NCBI GenBank assembly: GCA_044226535.1
Contig: JBGAGT010000005.1
Location: 1 to 64,000 of the forward strand
Source of the DNA: VBCG01 sp044226535
GTDB taxonomy: Bacteria > Pseudomonadota > Gammaproteobacteria > Burkholderiales > Casimicrobiaceae
Reading direction: 5' to 3'
DNA: 64,000 bases
The position numbers and the translations under genes are program-made. The notes beneath the pieces are model-generated. The model ran no database searches, had not been told where the DNA came from, and was given only the letters and a program-made list of their open reading frames with translations. This document shows, piece after piece, positions 26,293 through 35,416 of the stretch; position 1 is the stretch's first letter, and each line of letters starts with the position of its first letter.

Positions 26293-27741
26293 ATGACGAC
26301 AAAAGCAACTGAGCACCTGCTTGCAACCCGCGCTTTCAGGAGCGCGGCCATCGCTCCCTCGTCGAACTGGGCACGGGCCATGCCTCCGGGGCCCGACACG
26401 CGAGTCAAGATCACCGAAGCGTACGCCGCGCTGGTGGCACGCGACGTGTATTTCTGGGCCTGGCCGATGGTCAACGTGTACAACCGGCGGCTGTATTTCT
26501 CCAAGATCACGCAGCACCAGTACACGGGCCCATCCCCTCAAGCACCCGTCAACCACTTCACCATGCTTACCGACTACGCCTCGCCGGAACAGCGCAACGT
26601 GGCGTGCGCAAACCAGGACGTGGTCTACGGGATGGGCGCCCTCGGCCTGGACATCTCGCCGGCGGTGATCCAGGTCCCCGATCTCGGCGAGCGTTTCTGG
26701 GTCTATCAGATCGTCGACCTGCGCACCGACAGCTTCGTTCAGCTTGGAAAGATGTACAACACGACGCCGGGCTTCTACCTGCTGGTCGGTCCCCAATGGG
26801 ACGGCGAGGTACCTCGCGGCATCACCAGGGTCTTCCGCTCGCCGACGAATACCGGGCTTGTCGGTCCGCGCATTGCGCAGAACGATACGCCCGAGGACAA
26901 GAAGGCCGTGCAGGACCCGCTCACGCGGGTACTGATGTATCCGCTGGCGGATTTCGACGGATCGATGAAGAGCATCGATTGGAAGAGCCTGCCTCATCTG
27001 CCGGGAAAGACCCCGACCGGCCAGGGCGAGACGCAATGGGTGTTTCCCGAGACGTTCTTCGACGTGCTGCCCGCCGTGCTCGCGGACGGCCCGCCCCTTC
27101 CTGGTGAAGAGGCTCGCTATGCGCAGGTGCTCGCCGTGCTGGACGCCCTCGAGCAAAATCCGTCACTCAAAGCGCCGATGGTTGCGGCAGCCGCCGAAGT
27201 CGAGCGGCAGGTCGTCCAGCCGCTCTTCGAATTCAGGAATTATGGCGAGCAGCTGCCCAACCGCTGGAGCACGATCTCCAACGAGTCGGCCTTCGGCACC
27301 GACTACTTCACACGGACCGCCGTGTCGAAATCGAACATCCTGGTCAACTCGCCACAAGAGACGAAGTACTACTATCAGGATCTCGATGCGACGGGCGCAC
27401 GCCTCAACGGCGCGCATCGCTACACGGTGACATTCGCGAAGGACCGGACGCCGCCGGTACACGGCTTCTGGTCGCTGACCATGTACAAGGACGACCATTT
27501 CTTCGTTCCTAACGACATCGGCCGCTACTCGATCGGCACAAAGAACCAGGATCTGTACTTCGCGAACGACGGCTCGTTGACGATTTACGTGCAGTCCGAC
27601 GCGCCGGGCAAGCCGCATGAGCGTGCCAATTGGCTGCCCGCGCCGCCGGATGGTGATTTTTCGCTCTATGTGCGCGCGTACTGGCCCAAGACGCCCGTCC
27701 TCGATGGTTCGTGGACACCGCCCGCAGTCGAACGAAGGTAG
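26293..27741 (+). CDS. DUF1254/DUF1214-domain protein
   Basis: This 482-residue protein has a DUF1254 region (about 25-170: AYAALVARDVYFWAWPMVNVYNRR, FTMLTDYASPEQRNVACANQDVVY) and a C-terminal DUF1214 region (about 355-475: GFWSLTMYKDDHFFVPNDIGRYSIG). These proteins are beta-rich and of unknown biochemical role; no catalytic motif is recognisable. No clear signal peptide is present with this start. In-frame upstream codons exist, but the ATG at 26293 is the most plausible. It is divergent from the AraC regulator. Confidence 0.85.
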   Translation: MTTKATEHLLATRAFRSAAIAPSSNWARAMPPGPDTRVKITEAYAALVARDVYFWAWPMVNVYNRRLYFSKITQHQYTGPSPQAPVNHFTMLTDYASPEQRNVACANQDVVYGMGALGLDISPAVIQVPDLGERFWVYQIVDLRTDSFVQLGKMYNTTPGFYLLVGPQWDGEVPRGITRVFRSPTNTGLVGPRIAQNDTPEDKKAVQDPLTRVLMYPLADFDGSMKSIDWKSLPHLPGKTPTGQGETQWVFPETFFDVLPAVLADGPPLPGEEARYAQVLAVLDALEQNPSLKAPMVAAAAEVERQVVQPLFEFRNYGEQLPNRWSTISNESAFGTDYFTRTAVSKSNILVNSPQETKYYYQDLDATGARLNGAHRYTVTFAKDRTPPVHGFWSLTMYKDDHFFVPNDIGRYSIGTKNQDLYFANDGSLTIYVQSDAPGKPHERANWLPAPPDGDFSLYVRAYWPKTPVLDGSWTPPAVERR

Positions 27742-27790
27742 TTGGAGGTGACGGATCGGCGGTGTTCGATGCAGGAAGCCGCGCCATCGC

Positions 27791-27833
27791 GTGACAGCCC
27801 GCGCCGCAACGGCTACCATCGAACGATCGTTCG
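27791..27833 (+). promoter_or_regulatory. Promoter with overlapping palindrome before the helicase gene
   Basis: GTGACA at 27791-27796 and TACCAT at 27814-27819 are spaced 17 bp, a plausible sigma70 promoter. Directly downstream CGAACGATCGTTCG (27820-27833) is a perfect 14-bp palindrome covering the expected transcription start and ending 12 nt before the ATG. Its CGAAC-N4-GTTCG layout is that of Gram-positive LexA boxes. Regulator identity is inference. Confidence 0.5.
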
Positions 27834-27845
27834 CATGGGCCGCCG

Positions 27846-29933
27846 ATGCTTTCCCCCACACCCACGCTCGAGGTCGCACCCAAGCCGGCCTTCGCGCTCA
27901 ACGACGCCCAGTCACGCGCCGCGCGGCACGACCACGGTCCCACCTCGCCTCCGCTCCTGATCGTCGCCGGCGCCGGCACCGGCAAGACCGCGACCCTGGC
28001 GCACCGCGTCGCGCACCTGGTGCTCTCGGGGATCTCGCCCCAGCGCATCCTGCTGATGACCTTCAGCCGTCGGGCCGCCGCCGAGCTCTGTGCCCGCAGC
28101 GAGCGCACACTGCGCACCACCCGGCCGCAGCTCGGTGAAGGCCTGCTGCTGCCCTGGTCGGGGACCTTCCACTCCATCGCCGCGCGCATCCTGCGCGAGT
28201 TCGCGCCGCGCGTCGGCCTCGCCCCCGACTTCAGCATCCACGACCGCGGCGACAGCGAGGACCTGATGGGCCTCGCGCGCGCGGCGCAGCGCGCCGGGTC
28301 GTCCACGCAGAAGCGCTTCCCCTCGGCCGCGACCTGCATGGCGGTCTACTCGCGCACGGTGAATGCCGAGACGGCGCTGCCCGAGGTGCTGGCGCGCGAC
28401 TTCCCCTGGTGCGCGCCCTGGGAGCGCGAGCTCGTCGCGCTGTTCGATGCCTACGTCGCCGCGAAACAGGCGCAGCACGTGCTCGACTTCGACGACCTCC
28501 TGCTCTATTGGGCGGCGATGATGGAGGACGAAACGATCGCGGCCGAGCTCGGCGCACGCTTCGACCACGTGCTGGTGGACGAGTACCAGGACACCAACCG
28601 GCTGCAAGGAACCGTCCTGCGAAGGCTCAAGCCCGACGGGCGCGGCGTCACCGTGGTGGGCGACGATGCGCAGGCCATCTACGGCTTTCGCGCCGCCACC
28701 GTGCGCAACATCCTCGACTTCCCGGGCCAGTACGCCGAGCCCGCGCGCGTGGTCGCGCTGGAATGCAACTACCGCTCGACCGCGCCCATCCTCGACGCCT
28801 CGAATGCGCTGATGGAAGCCGCGCACGAGCGCCACGCCAAGACGCTGGTCAGCGCGCGGGAGGGCGGCGAGCGGCCGCGCCTCGTCACCGTCGCCGACGA
28901 GACGACGGAAGCACGCTGCGTCGCCGAGGCGGTGCTCGCGCAGCGCGAGGACGGCATCGACCTGTCGCAGCAGGCGGTGCTGTTCCGCAGCTCGCACCAC
29001 AGCGCGATGCTCGAGCTCGAGCTCGCGCGCTGCGACATTCCCTACGTCAAGTTCGGCGGGCTGCGCTTCCTCGACTGCGCGCACGTCAAGGACACGCTGG
29101 CGCTGCTGCGCTTCGCCGCCAACCCGCGCGATCGCCTCGCGGGCTATCGCGCATTGCGCCTCGTTCCCGGCATCGGCCATGCGACGGCGACGCGCTGGCT
29201 CGACGCGCTCGACGCCACGCCCGACTTCGACTGGGCGCTCGGCGAGCTCGCGGCACCTGCCGCGGGACAGGAAGCCTGGGGGGGCTTGCATACGCTGCTG
29301 CAGGCGCTGCGCGCCGGCTCGCTGGGCTGGCCCGCCGAGGTCGCCGCCGCCGTCGACTGGTACCGCCCGCAGCTCGAGCGCCTGCACGACGACGCGGTGC
29401 TGCGCGCGCAGGACCTCGAGGTGCTGCAACGCATCGCCGCGACCTACGCCGGTCGCGAACGCTTCCTCACCGAACTGACCCTCGACCCGCCGTCGGCCAC
29501 CAGCGAGGTCACCGCGCCGCACCTCGACGACGAGTTCCTGACGCTCTCCACCATCCACTCGGCCAAGGGCCGCGAATGGCGCTCGGTGCAGGTGCTGAAG
29601 TGCGTCGACGGCTGCCTGCCCAGCGACATGGCGGCGGGACGCGCCGAGGACCTCGAGGAGGAGCGGCGCATCCTCTACGTGGCGATGACCCGCGCGCGCG
29701 ACCATCTCGCGCTGATGCTGCCGCAACGGTTCTTCACGCGTGGCCAGGCCGAGGGCGGCGATCGCCACGTGTACGCGCAGCGCTCGCGCTTCATCACGCG
29801 CGCGGTCGCCGCGCACTTCGACGAAGCGACCTGGCCCGCGCCCGTGGCGGCGCCGCGCGCCGCCGAGCCGCCGCCCAGGCTGCTGGTCGACATCGGCGCG
29901 CGCATGCGCGCCGCCTGGCGGCGCGAAGGCTAG
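27846..29933 (+). CDS. UvrD/Rep-family (SF1A) ATP-dependent DNA helicase
   Basis: This 695-residue helicase shows all main SF1A motifs: Q motif (FALNDAQSRAA), Walker A (VAGAGTGKTATLAHR, about residues 39-53), Walker B (VLVDEYQDTN), motif III (GDDAQAIYGFRAA), motif IV (LECNYRS), motif V (STIHSAKGREW) and VI (VAMTRARDHLAL). It is likely a 3'-5' helicase acting in repair or replication-fork rescue. It is not the chromosomal UvrD itself by obvious length and tail. A promoter and palindrome lie just upstream. Confidence 0.92.
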   Translation: MLSPTPTLEVAPKPAFALNDAQSRAARHDHGPTSPPLLIVAGAGTGKTATLAHRVAHLVLSGISPQRILLMTFSRRAAAELCARSERTLRTTRPQLGEGLLLPWSGTFHSIAARILREFAPRVGLAPDFSIHDRGDSEDLMGLARAAQRAGSSTQKRFPSAATCMAVYSRTVNAETALPEVLARDFPWCAPWERELVALFDAYVAAKQAQHVLDFDDLLLYWAAMMEDETIAAELGARFDHVLVDEYQDTNRLQGTVLRRLKPDGRGVTVVGDDAQAIYGFRAATVRNILDFPGQYAEPARVVALECNYRSTAPILDASNALMEAAHERHAKTLVSAREGGERPRLVTVADETTEARCVAEAVLAQREDGIDLSQQAVLFRSSHHSAMLELELARCDIPYVKFGGLRFLDCAHVKDTLALLRFAANPRDRLAGYRALRLVPGIGHATATRWLDALDATPDFDWALGELAAPAAGQEAWGGLHTLLQALRAGSLGWPAEVAAAVDWYRPQLERLHDDAVLRAQDLEVLQRIAATYAGRERFLTELTLDPPSATSEVTAPHLDDEFLTLSTIHSAKGREWRSVQVLKCVDGCLPSDMAAGRAEDLEEERRILYVAMTRARDHLALMLPQRFFTRGQAEGGDRHVYAQRSRFITRAVAAHFDEATWPAPVAAPRAAEPPPRLLVDIGARMRAAWRREG

Positions 29934-29996
29934 CGACGCCGGTAGCGCGACGCGTCGCCGGCGTGGCGGCGCCGCCAGGACACGACGCGAATCGCG

Positions 29997-32582
29997 CTAG
30001 CGCCGGCGCCCGCCGCCGCCGTGGAATCCGCCGCCCTGCATCCCGCCCCCGCCATAGCGCTGCATGCGCTGCGCCCCTTCGGTTCGCGCAGTGCGGTCGC
30101 CTTCGAGCTGGTTGTACTGCTCCGCACCGAGCTGGCCACCGCGCATGTTGGCGCCGCGCTCGGTCTGGCCCGACAGGTTCTGGCCGCTCTTCTGCGTTGC
30201 GCCCGAGAGGTTCTGGCCGCTCTTCTGCGTCTGGCCCGACAGGTTCTGCCCGCTCTTCTGCGTCTGCCCGGACAGGTTGCCGGTGTTGCCGCCGTCGCGC
30301 GTCTGGCCCGAGATGTTGTTGCCCGTATCGGGACGCTTGCCGTTGTCGGGCGGCGTGACGGGGTTCCACGAGCCATTGCTCCATTGGGACCAGCCGTCCG
30401 AGGTCTTGCGGTACACGTTGCCATTGGCACCCGCGTACACGTCGCCGCCTGCGCCCTTGGCGATGCCGGCGCTGTTGCCGTCCGCACCCTTCGCGCCCGC
30501 GCCCTTGGCGCCGGTGCTGGAGTTGAAGCTTCCGGCGCTGCCCTTGTCGTTGGACTGGTGTTGCGTGTTCACGGTGTTGCCATCGCGGCTGAAGGTCGAC
30601 GATCCCCAGCTCCCGTACTGGTTGTAGTTCTGGTTGGTCGAGCCGCTGATGCCGGTGCGGCCGTTGTACCAGTCGGCGTTGGCCGTGCCGGTACCGGTGT
30701 TGTTGTTCCAGGACGCGCTGCCGTGCATGTACCCGCCGGTCGACGGGTTGTAGCCCGACCACGCGCCCGCGCCGCCGTTGGGGCCGTAGGCCGCGCCGCC
30801 GTGCGCCCACGCGCCGGTGTTGGGGTTGTAGGCGGTGCCGCCCGAGACCGCGCCGCCGTAGGGACCGTAGATGGTGCCGCCACGCGCCCACGATCCCGTG
30901 TTCGGGTTGTACCAGGACGTGCCGGTCCAGGTGTACGGATACGGGTAGTAGATCGGGATGACGGCCGGCCAGATCACGGGCGGGTAGTAGTAGCCCGTGC
31001 CGTACACGACCACGCCGTCGGACACGTAGCCCATCTCGTAGCCGCTGGTGTAGCCGAAGGTCACCGTCGTCGCCGTGCTGCCGTACACCTGCACATACGT
31101 GACCCGGTACAGCGGGCTCGACGGCGGGATGGTGTAGATCAGCGGCGGCACGGCGTCAGCGAGCACCCAGGGGCCTTCGGGCGACACCGCGACGAACCAC
31201 GCGCCGCGGTAGGCGACGAAGTACTGGTTGCCCACGCCGATCACGTCGTACATGGTGTTGACGGCGTAGGTGAGCGTCGTGCCTTCGATGGGCACGAATT
31301 TCGGCGGCCCGCTGAACACGACCTTGACCGTGGCGCTGCCGCGCTCGAGCGTGGCCTGCGTCGGCACCTGCGCCTGCAGCACCGCGGCGGCGGCCTGCGG
31401 CGTGCCCGGCACCGAGGAGAGCACCGAGCCGCGCGGGCTCGACGGCGGGATGCGCGCGAAGTCCGCGGGGAGGCTGGTGGTCGCGAAGGACCACGGCCCC
31501 TCGAGGCTCGCCGACGAGAACCAGCGTCCCGAGGTCAGGGTGTAGTACTTGCCGTCCCTGCTGTCGACGAACAGGTTTGCGTCGGTGTTCGCGACGTAGC
31601 GCAGCGACGTGCCGGGAATGGCGACGAGCTTCGGCGCGCCGTCGGTGACGATGATCACCGCGGGTTTGGTGCTGACGAAGGCCGTCGGCGTCGACGCCGC
31701 GGTGAGCTTGCGTCCGGGGATCTGCTGCTTCACCGCCTTGTAGTTGGCGTCGGCGGGCAGCTTGGCGAACGACGGCGGCAGCGTGCCGGCGGGCGTCCAC
31801 GGGCCCTTGGCCTCGGGCGCGGCGAGCCAAGCGCCGTTGTTGAGCCAATACCAGCGCTTGCTCGCGTCATCGACGAACACGTCCCAGTTGGTGTTGACCG
31901 CCACCGACAGGCCGGTGCCCGTGACCGGCGCGAGCACGGGCTCGCCGTCGAACACCAGCAGGCTCGCGGGCCGCGAGCTGTAGAAGATCAGCGGCGGGTC
32001 GTTGGCGAGCTTCGTCGGCTGCGGCGGGTGCTTGCTCTTGTCCAGCGACAGCAGGACGGCGTCGAGGGGCACGATCTTCGCGTTCGCCGCGGCCAGCGCC
32101 TGCGCGATGCCCTGCTCGAAGCGCTGCGACTGCGCGGCATCGGCCGCGGGGAAGTGCACGGCCTCCACCTTGGGTGAGGTCAGCGTCACCGTCCGTTCCG
32201 CGAGGTTCGACGTGGTCGCGTACGCGACATCGACGGTGCCGAGGACCGCCTTCTTCTCGCCCGCGGGCGTGATCGCCAGCGCGACGCGCGTGTGCAACGT
32301 GCGCAGCTCCGGCCAGGAGATGACCTGGGGCTGGTACACCACCGCGGTGCCGCGCTCGGTGGTGACGGTGTGCGGCCACGCGGCCATGGCCGACGGCGTG
32401 GTAGCCGCGAGCGCCCCCGGGGCGGGCAGGAGCAGCGCGGCGCAGAGCGAGGCGGCGAGCGCCGCGAGGCGCGCGAGCCCCGCGGTCCGCCTTTCATGGG
32501 CGCGCGGCGAATGGGCGTACGCCACGCGCGCGCCGCCGTCGAGGGAAGCCGGGTGTTCCTGCGCAAGGGTGGTGATCGACAA
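29997..32582 (-). CDS. Large secreted repetitive protein of unknown function
   Basis: This 861-residue protein has an N-terminal signal region (about 30-60, cleavage near GALAAT). A long repeated-module region (about 60-500) follows, in which PGTSLRYVANTDANLFVDSR-like units recur (ending GRWF or GAWF, then EGPW). Next is a Tyr/Pro-rich hydrophobic stretch (GYYYPPVIWPAVIPIYYPYP, near 550). The C-terminal third is Gly/Asn/Ser-rich with four 11-residue units NLSGQTQKSGQ and a GGGG tail. Similar proteins are sometimes labelled carbohydrate-binding family V/XII; the W/Y-rich units would fit glycan or surface binding. The function is inferred only. Confidence 0.65.
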   Translation of the reverse strand: MSITTLAQEHPASLDGGARVAYAHSPRAHERRTAGLARLAALAASLCAALLLPAPGALAATTPSAMAAWPHTVTTERGTAVVYQPQVISWPELRTLHTRVALAITPAGEKKAVLGTVDVAYATTSNLAERTVTLTSPKVEAVHFPAADAAQSQRFEQGIAQALAAANAKIVPLDAVLLSLDKSKHPPQPTKLANDPPLIFYSSRPASLLVFDGEPVLAPVTGTGLSVAVNTNWDVFVDDASKRWYWLNNGAWLAAPEAKGPWTPAGTLPPSFAKLPADANYKAVKQQIPGRKLTAASTPTAFVSTKPAVIIVTDGAPKLVAIPGTSLRYVANTDANLFVDSRDGKYYTLTSGRWFSSASLEGPWSFATTSLPADFARIPPSSPRGSVLSSVPGTPQAAAAVLQAQVPTQATLERGSATVKVVFSGPPKFVPIEGTTLTYAVNTMYDVIGVGNQYFVAYRGAWFVAVSPEGPWVLADAVPPLIYTIPPSSPLYRVTYVQVYGSTATTVTFGYTSGYEMGYVSDGVVVYGTGYYYPPVIWPAVIPIYYPYPYTWTGTSWYNPNTGSWARGGTIYGPYGGAVSGGTAYNPNTGAWAHGGAAYGPNGGAGAWSGYNPSTGGYMHGSASWNNNTGTGTANADWYNGRTGISGSTNQNYNQYGSWGSSTFSRDGNTVNTQHQSNDKGSAGSFNSSTGAKGAGAKGADGNSAGIAKGAGGDVYAGANGNVYRKTSDGWSQWSNGSWNPVTPPDNGKRPDTGNNISGQTRDGGNTGNLSGQTQKSGQNLSGQTQKSGQNLSGATQKSGQNLSGQTERGANMRGGQLGAEQYNQLEGDRTARTEGAQRMQRYGGGGMQGGGFHGGGGRRR

Positions 32583-32591
32583 GGCCGCCTC

Positions 32592-32972
32592 CTACATCGA
32601 GCGCTTGGCTTCGAACATCGCGCGCTTGCATTCGCGCGACAGCGAGCGGAAGTTGGACTTGAGGCAGTCCTTGGCCGTGCCGGGCGCGACGCCGGCGCAG
32701 TAGCGATGGATGTCGTCCTCGCAGTCCTTCGCCACCTCCTTCATGCTCGCTGCAGCGGCTTCCATGCCTTTCTGGCATTCGGGCGAGGCGCTCGCCTTGT
32801 GCTCGCGCAGGCACTGCGCGATCTTGCCGCCACCTTGCGGGACGCCGGCGCAGAACTTCTGGATGTCGGCCTCGCAGGCGGCCTTGGCGCCTTGCGCTGC
32901 GGCCTGCGACGAGGTGAACAATGCGAACGAAACCAGGGCGAAGACGGCGACAGCGAACGCGCGAACGGTCAT
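32592..32972 (-). CDS. Small secreted cysteine-rich repeat protein (GLG1-type)
   Basis: This 126-residue protein has a signal peptide (cleavage near AAA-QG) and two Cys-rich repeats (CEADIQKFCAGVPQGGGKIA and CEDDIHRYCAGVAPGTAKDC), each with regularly spaced cysteines like the Cys-rich_GLG1 repeat. It is probably periplasmic with disulfides. The ATG at 32972 has AAGGAG 8 nt upstream, which decides it over an upstream in-frame GTG. The stop is 10 nt before the start of the large secreted protein, so the two may be cotranscribed. Confidence 0.85.
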   Translation of the reverse strand: MTVRAFAVAVFALVSFALFTSSQAAAQGAKAACEADIQKFCAGVPQGGGKIAQCLREHKASASPECQKGMEAAAASMKEVAKDCEDDIHRYCAGVAPGTAKDCLKSNFRSLSRECKRAMFEAKRSM

Positions 32973-33116
32973 TGCAACCACTCCTTTGCGATGGGGGATG
33001 CCGTTGGATGAGGGAATGTCGGGGCTGCGAAAGCGGCGATCGCCGGATGAAGGGGCGAATCGGCTGGCAAGGCTACGCCTTTGCGGCGCATCGCACCAGT
33101 TCGGGACGGGAACGGC

Positions 33117-34022
33117 TCAGCGCGCCGTGGTGGTGGCTGGCGTGCCGGGAACCAGTACCCACCACAGCGCCAGCGCGATCAATCCGCCTCCCGCCAGGTG
33201 CGCGACGGTCACCGCCTCGTCGAGGAACAGGGCGCCCCAGGCCATCGCAAACACGGGGATGAGGAAGGTCACCGTCAGGCTCCTCATCGGCCCGATGTCG
33301 GCGATCAGGCGGAAGTACAGCACATAGGCCACGGACGTGCAGAGGAGGCCGAGCGCCAGCAGCGACGCCCACACCGCGGGCGAAAGCGAGGTCCAGTCGA
33401 GCGGCTGCATCGCCTGTTGCACCGCCAGCACCGGCGCGAGCGCGACGGTGGCGCCAACCTGCGCGCCGAAGGCCACCAGCCGGCTGTCGAGCCCGCCGCG
33501 ATCGCTTATCCAGCGGCGCGTGAGGAAGCCGGCGAAGCCATAGCAAACGGTCGCGATCACGCAGGCCGCGATGCCCAGCACCACGGCCAGGTCGAGCGGC
33601 ACGGGGCCCGCGCCGGTCAGCACCGCGACGCCGGCGATGCCCGCGAGCACGCCGGCGACCTTGCGCAGGTTGGCGCGCTCGCCGAAGAACAGCGCGCCGA
33701 CCACCACGCCCATCAGCGGCGCCAGCGCGTTGAGGATCGCGCTGTAACCGGAGGGAAGCGCACGCGCCGCGTAGGCGAACATCAGGAAGGGGACCGCCGA
33801 GTTGAGCACGCCGAGCGCGAACGCCGCCGCGAAGCGCCCGCGGAAGTCGACGCGCATGCGCGACGCCGTGACGATCGCGGCCAGGCCCGCGCTGGCGAGT
33901 GCGACGCGCGCGAACGCGGTCGGCAACGCGCCCGCCGCGGGAGCGGCGACGCGCATGAACAGGAAGCTCGAGCCCCAGATGGCAGCGAGCGCGAGGAGCC
34001 GGGCAAGGCTGGATCGTGTCAT
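33117..34022 (-). CDS. EamA/DMT-superfamily transporter (second copy)
   Basis: This 301-residue inner-membrane protein has ten predicted helices in two EamA halves. It opens LARLLALAAIWGSSFLFMRV and has PSGYSAILNALAPLMGVVVGALFFGE at the repeat boundary. It is a distinct protein from the EamA gene at 24111. The start at 34022 (MTRSS) is directly before the first helix. The substrate is unknown. It lies divergent to the histidine-kinase operon with 236 nt between starts; nothing else was recognised in that gap. Confidence 0.9.
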   Translation of the reverse strand: MTRSSLARLLALAAIWGSSFLFMRVAAPAAGALPTAFARVALASAGLAAIVTASRMRVDFRGRFAAAFALGVLNSAVPFLMFAYAARALPSGYSAILNALAPLMGVVVGALFFGERANLRKVAGVLAGIAGVAVLTGAGPVPLDLAVVLGIAACVIATVCYGFAGFLTRRWISDRGGLDSRLVAFGAQVGATVALAPVLAVQQAMQPLDWTSLSPAVWASLLALGLLCTSVAYVLYFRLIADIGPMRSLTVTFLIPVFAMAWGALFLDEAVTVAHLAGGGLIALALWWVLVPGTPATTTAR

Positions 34023-34258
34023 GCCGTCATTGGACCCGCGGCGCGGAAACGCCGCACCCCGCCGATTGCCTCCGAATTCGCGACGTCGCGCAGTCGCCGT
34101 CCGTTTTGCCGTGCCGAAGGGCGCTTTGGGCGCATTCGTGGAATGGACCGCCTGCGGCCGGCCGCCGAGGCTAGGCTGCGCTGCCTGGAACCCTGCGCCC
34201 GAGCCGGGGCGTCGACGGCGAAGCCCCGAGGTCATTATGATGCGCGGCAGGAGGCGCC

Positions 34259-35416
34259 GTGACCGCGATTGCAGCGCAGGCCGGCAGTGCCCTGCCAGGT
34301 TCCCGGGAGGAAGGGAAAGGTGGTGTGTTGCCCGTCGTGCCCACGCTGGTCGGCGCAGCCATGCTCGGCCTCGCGCTTTCGTCGCAGTACCTGTTCCAGC
34401 CTTTCGTGTGGGAGAACTGGGATCTCGCCGAGGTGCTGCTGGGCTGGCTCGACGTGGTCATCGCGCGCGGCGGCGTGGCGCTGTGCGTCGCCGCGGGGCT
34501 GCTCGTCGCCACGCGCATTCCGGTGCACGGCGCGCCGGGCACGGCCGCGCTGGCGCTGGCGGGCATCGCCGCCGGTGCGGTGGCGGGCGAGGTCGCGCTC
34601 GCCGTGATCGATCGCTGGTCGACCACCAGCCTGGCGGTGATCGTGCTGCGCAGCGCACACTGGACACTCCTCGCCGCGCTGGTCCTCGCGATGCGCCACG
34701 CGTGGCTGCGCATGGCGCGCGCCGGCGCCGAGGCGCGCGAGGCCGCGTTGCGCGCCGCCGCCCTCAAGCGCGACCTCGCGCAGGCCCGCCTCGAGGCGCT
34801 GCAGCGCCAGATCGAGCCGCATTTCCTTTTCAACACGCTGGCCACGGTGCGCGACCTCGATCCTTCCGCGGGCGGTGAAGGCGCGCAGCTGCTGCGGAGT
34901 TTCGTCGACTACCTGCGCCTGTCGTCGCAGGTCCTCGAAGGTACGCAGGGCACGCTCGCGGCCGAGCTCGCGCTGTGCCGCGCCTACCTGCACATCGCCT
35001 CGGTGCGCATGGCGTCGCGGCTCGCGGTTCGCTACGAGATCGACCCCGCGGTGGCCGATGCGCTGTTCCCCGCACTGGCACTGGCGACGCTGGTGGAGAA
35101 CGCCGACAAGCACGGCATCTCGCCGCGGCCCGAAGGCGGGTCGGTGGTCGTGTCGGCGGCGATCGACGGCGCGCGGCTGTGCGTCGCCGTCAGCGACGAC
35201 GGCGCCGGCGTGCAGCCCAGCGCCGCCCCGGGCATCGGCCTCGCCAACGTGCGCGCGCGGCTCGCGGCGCTGTACGGCGACCGCGCGCGGCTCGAGCTGC
35301 GCGCGCTGCGGCCGCGCGGCGTGCGTGCGAGCATCGAGCTGCCGCTCGAGCCGTTGCCCCCCGGCGAGCACGTGCATCGGGCGGACGGCATGGCGCCCGC
35401 AAAGGCCGCCGCATGA
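34259..35416 (+). CDS. LytS/YehU-type sensor histidine kinase
   Basis: This 385-residue kinase has four hydrophobic segments (about 30-135) and a short coiled coil. A His_kinase domain follows with the phospho-acceptor His188 in RQIEPHFLFNTLATV, then a HATPase with ATLVENADKHGI (N box) and SDDGAGVQPS (G box). The start is GTG at 34259 with AGGAGG 5 nt upstream. It is the first gene of a four-gene operon with ATGA overlaps and ends with a LytTR response regulator. The stimulus is unknown. Confidence 0.92.
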   Translation: MTAIAAQAGSALPGSREEGKGGVLPVVPTLVGAAMLGLALSSQYLFQPFVWENWDLAEVLLGWLDVVIARGGVALCVAAGLLVATRIPVHGAPGTAALALAGIAAGAVAGEVALAVIDRWSTTSLAVIVLRSAHWTLLAALVLAMRHAWLRMARAGAEAREAALRAAALKRDLAQARLEALQRQIEPHFLFNTLATVRDLDPSAGGEGAQLLRSFVDYLRLSSQVLEGTQGTLAAELALCRAYLHIASVRMASRLAVRYEIDPAVADALFPALALATLVENADKHGISPRPEGGSVVVSAAIDGARLCVAVSDDGAGVQPSAAPGIGLANVRARLAALYGDRARLELRALRPRGVRASIELPLEPLPPGEHVHRADGMAPAKAAA

